Positions 58,899 through 64,000 of a stretch of DNA of 64,000 bases are shown one piece after another. The notes under the pieces are model-generated. The model was given only the letters and a program-made list of their open reading frames with translations. It was not told where the DNA came from and made no database searches. The stretch is from Polynucleobacter alcilacus (lineage in GTDB: Bacteria; Pseudomonadota; Gammaproteobacteria; Burkholderiales; Burkholderiaceae). The stretch is from assembly GCF_018881545.1 (NCBI RefSeq), contig NZ_JACVQD010000001.1, forward strand, positions 214,039 to 278,038. Direction: 5' to 3'. The translations under genes were made by a program, and so were the position numbers. Every line of letters starts with the position of its first letter. Within the stretch, counting starts at the first letter, position 1.

Positions 58899-60530
58899 TT
58901 ATTTCGCTGGTGCCGATTTTTCTTTTACGTAAACGCCAGGTGCTGCTTCCATTTTTTTGTACTTCGCATTACCAAACGTAGTGCTAGCAGGTTTCTGTTC
59001 GCCCCCAAATTGCTCTAACCATTTCGTATAGTTAGGCCACCAACTGCCCGGAATTTGTTTTGCTCCTTCAAGCCATTGATTTGCGCTCGCAGCAATCTTG
59101 TTATTTTCAAAGTGATAACGTTTGTTCTTCGCTGGTGGATTGATCACACCAGCAATATGGCCAGATGCACCCAGAACGAAACGATTTTTACCCTTCAGAA
59201 TATGGGTAGATTCATATGCGGATTGCCAAGGAACAATATGGTCTTCCTGAGACGCATAAATATAGGCTGGACACTTGATCTTGCCCAAATCAATTTTCTC
59301 TCCACAGATTTTGACCTTGCCAGGCTTCACTAAATCATTTTGCAAATAAGTATGTCGCAGATACCAGCAATACATCGAGCCTGGAAGATTGGTAGAGTCG
59401 CCGTTCCAATACAGCAGATCAAACGGTGGCGGTGAATTTCCTTTGAGATAGTTTTCAACTACATAGTTCCAGACCAAATCATTTGGTCGCAAGAATGAGA
59501 AAGTATTCCCCAGGTCTAAGCCCGACATCATGCCGTACTTACCGCCTTTACCGCCAATCGAGTTCTCGCGCATCTCCACCATGCCTTCATCAATAAAGAC
59601 ATCTAATATTCCGCTGTTCTTGAAATCTAATAAGGTGGTGAATAAGGTCAAGCTTGCTGCCGGGTGCTCATTGCGTGCTGCCAATACTGCAAGAGCTGAA
59701 GCAGTCAGCGTACCGCCAACGCAAAAACCCAAGACGTTTATTTGCTTGGAATTACTAATTTCTTTAACGACATCGATCGCTTTAATCACACCTTTGCCGA
59801 CATAGTCATCCCAACTCACTTCCGCCATAGATTCGTCAGGGTTCTTCCAAGAAACTAAAAATACGGTGTAGCCTTGCGCAACCATGTGACGCACAACGGA
59901 ATTATCTGGTTGTAAATCTAATATGTAATATTTATTAATACAGGGCGGCACCATTAAATAAGGGCGCTCGAATACAGTCTCTGTTAGCGGGGTGTATTGA
60001 ATCAACTCAAATAATGCATTACGAAATACAACATGCCCTGCGGTAGTCGCTATATTTTTACCAACTTCGAAAGCGCTCTCATCGGTTTGGGAAACTTTGC
60101 CCTTCTTCATATCCCCAAGTAAATTCGCAATACCATTTTGAATCGATTGGCCTTGGGTGCTAATAATGTTTTCGAGAACCTCAGGATTGGTCGCAATAAA
60201 ATTAGATGGTGACAGTGCATCAATCATCTGCTCAGTTGTAAACAGAATCTTCTGTTTCATTTTGTCATCTGTATCGACAGCTTTAGCCAAAGAGATTAAG
60301 TGCTTGGAGTTCAGCAAATAGGTTGCTGCAATGACCTTACTCCATGAGGAGTGCCAGGCTTTATCAGCAAAACGACGATCTTTAAGTTCGATTGCCTCAG
60401 GATTGGTAGAAATATGCGCTAGTTCAGCAAAATATTCTTTCTGAATTTCTGCCAAACGCTCTTGTGGAATCAGTGCCATATGGTGGGGCGCCAAGGATGG
60501 CGTAGCACCAGTATTCATGCCTGCAAACAT
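58899..60530 (-). CDS. phaC: Class I polyhydroxyalkanoate synthase
   Basis: A 543-residue enzyme that polymerises 3-hydroxybutyryl-CoA. The lipase-like box GFCVGG with the catalytic Cys is in the middle (about 280-285); Asp in the DHIVPW block and His in SGHIAGVINPP complete the triad. It is shorter than the 589 residues of Cupriavidus, mainly at the N-terminus. AAAGAGA precedes the ATG. It is first in the phaC-phaB-phaR-rimO-phaA run. Confidence 0.96.
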   Translation of the reverse strand: MFAGMNTGATPSLAPHHMALIPQERLAEIQKEYFAELAHISTNPEAIELKDRRFADKAWHSSWSKVIAATYLLNSKHLISLAKAVDTDDKMKQKILFTTEQMIDALSPSNFIATNPEVLENIISTQGQSIQNGIANLLGDMKKGKVSQTDESAFEVGKNIATTAGHVVFRNALFELIQYTPLTETVFERPYLMVPPCINKYYILDLQPDNSVVRHMVAQGYTVFLVSWKNPDESMAEVSWDDYVGKGVIKAIDVVKEISNSKQINVLGFCVGGTLTASALAVLAARNEHPAASLTLFTTLLDFKNSGILDVFIDEGMVEMRENSIGGKGGKYGMMSGLDLGNTFSFLRPNDLVWNYVVENYLKGNSPPPFDLLYWNGDSTNLPGSMYCWYLRHTYLQNDLVKPGKVKICGEKIDLGKIKCPAYIYASQEDHIVPWQSAYESTHILKGKNRFVLGASGHIAGVINPPAKNKRYHFENNKIAASANQWLEGAKQIPGSWWPNYTKWLEQFGGEQKPASTTFGNAKYKKMEAAPGVYVKEKSAPAK

Positions 60531-60650
60531 AGTAGTCTCTTTTATTAATTAAGAGCATTCTCCATCCATAAGGGAGATAGAGTTATACGCAATAACCCTA
60601 GCCCAAGGAAGAAGCTAGTATTTACCCCAAGCTATCGATAGAAAAAATGA

Positions 60651-61412
60651 TTACCTGGAAATCCAAATGAGGGATGCAAAACGTCCTGTGACGCCATCGC
60701 GGCGGTAAGAAAAAAATTGTTCTGGATTACCAACGGTGCATAAATCGCCGCCATAAATCGACTGAAGTCCTTGAGCCTGAAGTCGATCCCGTGCCAACTG
60801 ATAGATATTGGCTAAATGCTTACCGGGTTTATTTTCTAAGGGGACAAAGCAAATAGCATCACTATGCAAGCCCGTTTCTTGGAAACGCTCCCGCACATCT
60901 TCGCCTACCTCAAAAGATTCTGGACCAATTGCTGGACCAAACCAGGCGATTAAGTCTGATGCGCTTACTTGAGGTGCAAGTTTCAAGATCTCGCTGATGG
61001 TATTTTCGAGGATGCCATCACATAAGCCACGCCAGCCAGCATGCGCTACGCCCACAACCGCTCCATCGGCTGTGGAAAACAGGACTGGCAAACAATCGGC
61101 TGTCATGATTACTAAGACTTCATCGGGAATGTTGGTGACAGCAGCATCAGCATCAAAAGGACCCTTCAAGACCTGAGAGCGGCTGTTCGGCGTGCTAACT
61201 TGAACGCTATGGGTCTGGTTTAACCAAATCGGATCAGTTGGAAGATGTTTTTTTAGAATCTGTCTATTCGCGATCACTCTGGGTAGTTGGTCGCCGACAT
61301 GAGGGGCCAGATTAAGGCTCTCATAAGGTGGGTTGCTAATACCACCTTGCCGAGTTGTGACAAAGGAATGCACACAATCAGGTGCAGGCCAAATGGGCTT
61401 TATAAAACTCAT
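60651..61412 (-). CDS. pgeF: Purine nucleoside phosphorylase, YfiH/LACC1 family
   Basis: A 253-residue multicopper-fold protein, formerly called polyphenol oxidase. Zinc/active-site ligands are seen in TTRQGGIS, the DCLPVLFS region, HAGWRGLCDG and the C-terminal YRRDGVTGRFASLIW. Relatives cleave purine nucleosides and, in E. coli, remove wrongly built peptidoglycan precursors. The start overlaps the rluD stop by 4 bases. Confidence 0.92.
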   Translation of the reverse strand: MSFIKPIWPAPDCVHSFVTTRQGGISNPPYESLNLAPHVGDQLPRVIANRQILKKHLPTDPIWLNQTHSVQVSTPNSRSQVLKGPFDADAAVTNIPDEVLVIMTADCLPVLFSTADGAVVGVAHAGWRGLCDGILENTISEILKLAPQVSASDLIAWFGPAIGPESFEVGEDVRERFQETGLHSDAICFVPLENKPGKHLANIYQLARDRLQAQGLQSIYGGDLCTVGNPEQFFSYRRDGVTGRFASLIWISR

Positions 61413-62449
61413 GATTTGTGATCGTTTTCAATAGAGGCCAGTAAAACCTCTTCCTTAGGCAGCACATCCGCTCCCATAGCAAGGTGGGGCAATAACTCCA
61501 ATAAATCAAGGGGCGGTAAACGAAACCAAGTGACCCAGTCATGGTTTAGGGGGTGCTGAAGACTTAAGGCATAGGCATGTAAAGCTTGGCGCTCAAATGG
61601 AAGAGTTTTTGCCACTCCTGGATTTTTTTTGCGATACACGGGGTCGCCTAGCAATGGAAAGCCAAGCGACTCTAGGTGAACCCGGATTTGGTGGGTACGG
61701 CCAGTCTCCAATCGGCACTCCAGTAAAGCTAATGGCGCCTCGTTAAATACCCCTTTGGCTAGGCGACGAAATACCGTGGCAGCAGGTTTTCCTTGCGGGC
61801 TGCCAGCTGACATTTTTAGGCGATCTCGCTGATCCCGACCCACCGAAGCAAGCACTTTTCCTTGACTTGGTGCATCACCCCAAACCCAGGCTAAATAGCG
61901 TCGCCCTACCGTGCGATCTTGCAGTTGCCTTACCAGCGAAGTCTGAGCTTGGGACGTACGAGCAACCACCATTAACCCAGAAGTGTCTTTATCTAAGCGG
62001 TGCACTATGCCAGCGCGAGGCAATGACTTGAGCTCCGGGAAGCGAAATAAAAGACCGTTTAATAAAGTGCCTGACCAATTTCCAGCCGCAGGATGAACAA
62101 CTAGGCCCGGCGGCTTATTGATGACAATGATGGATTCATCTTCAAATACAACATCCAAAGGGATGTCTTCAGGACTGAAGGCAAATTGCTCGGGCATTTC
62201 TTGTGGAAATACCTTCACACTCTCGCCGCCCCGCAGCAAATACCGGGCTTTAGTGACTTTTCCGTCGACCATTACTGCCCCAGCCTCAACCCAAGTCTTG
62301 AGCCGATTTCGAGAATAATCTGGCAAAGCGCTTGCCAAGATCTTGTCAAGGCGCTCCCCAGCCATCTCCAAAGGGATATCTAGTGAGATGAAATCCTCTT
62401 CATCGATATAATCAATGGGATTCGAATCAGGAGTTTGCGGCAATGCCAC
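61409..62449 (-). CDS. rluD: 23S rRNA pseudouridine synthase, RluD type
   Basis: A 346-residue enzyme that modifies helix 69 of 23S rRNA. It has an N-terminal S4 domain (MAGERLDKILASALPDYSRN) and the catalytic HRLDKDTSGLMVVA with its Asp. The start is a GTG at 62449; AAGG lies about 10 bases upstream. It is head-to-head with bamD with a 7-base overlap and translationally coupled to pgeF. This rluD-pgeF and bamD layout is classical in proteobacteria. Confidence 0.95.
   Translation of the reverse strand: MALPQTPDSNPIDYIDEEDFISLDIPLEMAGERLDKILASALPDYSRNRLKTWVEAGAVMVDGKVTKARYLLRGGESVKVFPQEMPEQFAFSPEDIPLDVVFEDESIIVINKPPGLVVHPAAGNWSGTLLNGLLFRFPELKSLPRAGIVHRLDKDTSGLMVVARTSQAQTSLVRQLQDRTVGRRYLAWVWGDAPSQGKVLASVGRDQRDRLKMSAGSPQGKPAATVFRRLAKGVFNEAPLALLECRLETGRTHQIRVHLESLGFPLLGDPVYRKKNPGVAKTLPFERQALHAYALSLQHPLNHDWVTWFRLPPLDLLELLPHLAMGADVLPKEEVLLASIENDHKS
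62407..62433 (+). promoter_or_regulatory. -10 element and ribosome binding site of bamD
   Basis: TATAAT (62407-62412), inside the rluD coding region, and AGGAG (62429-62433) lie at suitable distances before ATG 62443. This supports that start and gives a normal leader of about 24 bases. The -35 is weak. Confidence 0.5.
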
Positions 62450-63357
62450 GCTTAGAAAGCCTTTCAGTTATGTCCGACGGAATATCAGACGCCAGTTTAA
62501 GGCTTGCTGGGAACTCTATCCCACAAAATCATTCTGCTCTTTTTGGAGTGAGCCCATTTGCTCTGCTTTTGGTATTGCTAACTGCCCTGCTCCTTTTGAG
62601 CGGCTGTGCAGGTAGTGATGGTCAAAAAGACGATACGGATATCTGGTCTGAAGCAAAACTGTACTCTGAGGCAACCGATAAATTAAACGATGCTGACTTT
62701 GCAAAATGTGGCAAATATTTTGACAAGCTAGAAGCGCGTTTTCCTTTTGGTCCTTATTCCCAGCAGGCTCAAATTAACGCTGCCTATTGCTACTGGAAAG
62801 CCCAGGAACAGGCTCAGGCTTTAGTCGCCATCGATCGCTTTATTAAACTGCACCAAGGTAGCCCCAATTTAGATTACGCGTATTACCTTAAAGGGCTCAT
62901 CACTTTCAATGACGACTTAGGTTGGTTAGGTAAATTTACTGGTCAAGATTTAAGCGAACGTGACCCTAAGGCAGCTAAAGAAGCGTTTGAATCTTTTAAG
63001 GTAGTGGTAGAGCGTTTCCCGAATAGCAAGTACGCTCCCGATTCTTTAGATCGCATGCGCTACATTGTCAATTCACTTGCACAAGCCGATGTTCTTGTAG
63101 CACGTTATTACTATCAACGCGGTGCCTATTTAGCCTCTGCAAATCGCGCGCAGTTAGTGATCCGCGATTACGATCGCGCTCCTGCTGTAGAGGAGGCGCT
63201 CTATATTTTGTATACGTCCTATCAAAAGCTAGGCATGACGGAGCTTGCCAACGATACTGCCCGAGTCTTCAAGCTCAACTTTCCTGAGAGTGAGATGCTA
63301 GAGACCGGCCAAACTGCTAAGAAGGAACGTCGGTGGTGGCAGTTCTGGAATAAGTAA
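62443..63357 (+). CDS. bamD: Outer-membrane assembly lipoprotein BamD
   Basis: A 304-residue TPR lipoprotein of the BAM complex, which inserts beta-barrel proteins in the outer membrane. A hydrophobic segment ends in the lipobox LLSGC, with Cys at about residue 55. TPR units follow (ADFAKCGKYFDKLEARFPFGPYS region, then QAQAL and others). From ATG 62443 the signal peptide has an unusually long polar lead of about 35 residues. A GTG at 62548 would give a normal one, but it has no ribosome binding site at the right distance. Confidence 0.94.
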   Translation: MPRLESLSVMSDGISDASLRLAGNSIPQNHSALFGVSPFALLLVLLTALLLLSGCAGSDGQKDDTDIWSEAKLYSEATDKLNDADFAKCGKYFDKLEARFPFGPYSQQAQINAAYCYWKAQEQAQALVAIDRFIKLHQGSPNLDYAYYLKGLITFNDDLGWLGKFTGQDLSERDPKAAKEAFESFKVVVERFPNSKYAPDSLDRMRYIVNSLAQADVLVARYYYQRGAYLASANRAQLVIRDYDRAPAVEEALYILYTSYQKLGMTELANDTARVFKLNFPESEMLETGQTAKKERRWWQFWNK

Positions 63358-63361
63358 GCTC

Positions 63362-63400
63362 AGCTACATTACTCCGATCAATTGAAGGAGTAATGTAGTT
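63362..63400. terminator. Hairpin between bamD and alr
   Basis: CTACATTACTCC (63364-63375) pairs perfectly with GGAGTAATGTAG (63387-63398) with an 11-base loop. It lies between convergent genes and may serve both, although the T runs are poor. Confidence 0.65.
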
Positions 63401-63401
63401 C

Positions 63402-64000
63402 TTATTTGATTTCTACTGGTACGCGTGGTGCTACAGCGCAGAGAAGTTCATAACCGACGGTATCGCTCATCTGCGCAACCGTATCGACGGGCACTTGATC
63501 ACCCCACAACTCTACAACGCTACCTATATGTGCAAACGGTGCATTGCGAAGATCAATAGTTAGCATATCCATTGATACACGGCCTACGATGGGACAAATC
63601 ACTCCTTCGCCATTCTTACTAGCGTTGTTGACCCATACTGGCGTGCCATCTTTAGCATGACGGGGATAACCATCTGCATAGCCACAGGCGACTACACCAA
63701 TACGCATGGATGTTGGCGCTGCATAGCGTCCACCATAACCAATCCGATCGCCTTCTTGTAATTCCTGAATATCAATAATCTCACTGTGAAGTTGCATTAC
63801 TGCGCGCAAGTGAGCATGCTCTATATCCGCATACAAGCCTGTTGGGGATGCCCCATAGAGCATGATGCCTGGCCTCACCCAATCACCTAAGGCATTACGA
63901 TGCCAGAGGATGGCTGCAGAATTGGCTAAGGAAGTAGATCCATCAAGACCCTCAATAGCCTCATTAAAAACTTCTAATTGACTGCCAACAGAAGGCTGTT
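63402..64000 (-). CDS. alr: Alanine racemase, C-terminal part
   Basis: A PLP enzyme that makes D-alanine for peptidoglycan. Only the last 199 codons are in the window; the gene continues past the right edge, upstream of the first internal GTG at 63878. Visible family blocks are SLANSAAIL, DWVRPGIMLYG, the catalytic Tyr in RIGYGGRYAAP, and VGRVSMDML. The C-terminus VGYELLCAVAPRVPV is typical. alr and dadX cannot be told apart here. Confidence 0.95.
   Translation of the reverse strand, partial: QPSVGSQLEVFNEAIEGLDGSTSLANSAAILWHRNALGDWVRPGIMLYGASPTGLYADIEHAHLRAVMQLHSEIIDIQELQEGDRIGYGGRYAAPTSMRIGVVACGYADGYPRHAKDGTPVWVNNASKNGEGVICPIVGRVSMDMLTIDLRNAPFAHIGSVVELWGDQVPVDTVAQMSDTVGYELLCAVAPRVPVEIK

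Overview
The window is a continuous piece of bacterial chromosome carrying mostly housekeeping genes. The protein families and gene order (pyrG-kdsA-eno-ftsB, tig-clpP-clpX-lon, ispD-ispF, a class I PHB synthase cluster with phaR, DUF3108 and DUF2069 proteins) point to a betaproteobacterium of the Burkholderiaceae. Moderate GC content, short intergenic gaps and compact operons suggest a free-living freshwater Polynucleobacter-type genome. The assignment rests on gene content and family knowledge, not on a database match.

Layout. 1-8.5 kb: 5' part of a polyphosphate kinase 2 gene overlapping a lysine/alanine-rich protein gene, two MFS transporters, an FAD-linked oxidase, wrbA, a YihY protein, a CBS protein and aroC. 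8.5-19.7 kb: parvulin, bolA, yciB, msrB, selO, a thioesterase, an NRDE protein and ygfZ, then mltG-tmk-holB-tatD, an ankyrin protein and an ion channel. 19.7-24.5 kb: DUF3108, HNH nuclease, YqiA-like esterase, garR and hyi, then a secreted protein with an internal duplication. 24.5-32 kb: gltX followed by tRNA-Ala, tRNA-Glu and tRNA-Asp, divergent hslO, then pyrG-kdsA-eno-ftsB. 32-42.5 kb: acnB, a spermidine synthase-like protein, purL, a lone ABC ATPase, tesA and a PpiD-like protein. 42.6-50.3 kb: tRNA-Val, lon, clpX, clpP, tig, tRNA-Leu, ispF, ispD. 50.3-64 kb: mfd, serB, a polyhydroxybutyrate cluster (phaC-phaB-phaR-rimO-phaA in transcription order), pgeF, rluD, bamD and a partial alr. No gene-free stretch exceeds 300 bases. 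I see no insertion sequence, prophage or CRISPR array.

How the genes work together. tig-clpP-clpX-lon forms a protein-quality block, and lon has a textbook heat-shock (sigma-32) promoter. phaA, phaB and phaC give the complete route from acetyl-CoA to PHB. phaR lies behind three CTGC-N3-GCA-type sites that look like its own operator. gltX sits just upstream of its cognate tRNA-Glu.

The most unusual signals are structural. (1) About fifteen start codons have a -10-like hexamer ending only 5-8 bases upstream and no Shine-Dalgarno sequence, the arrangement of leaderless transcripts; several sit head-to-head with interlocked -10 elements. (2) The PpiD-like chaperone appears to have lost its whole parvulin domain. 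(3) A putative PhaR operator array precedes phaR. (4) A polyphosphate kinase gene overlaps a gene for a polycationic histone-H1-like protein.
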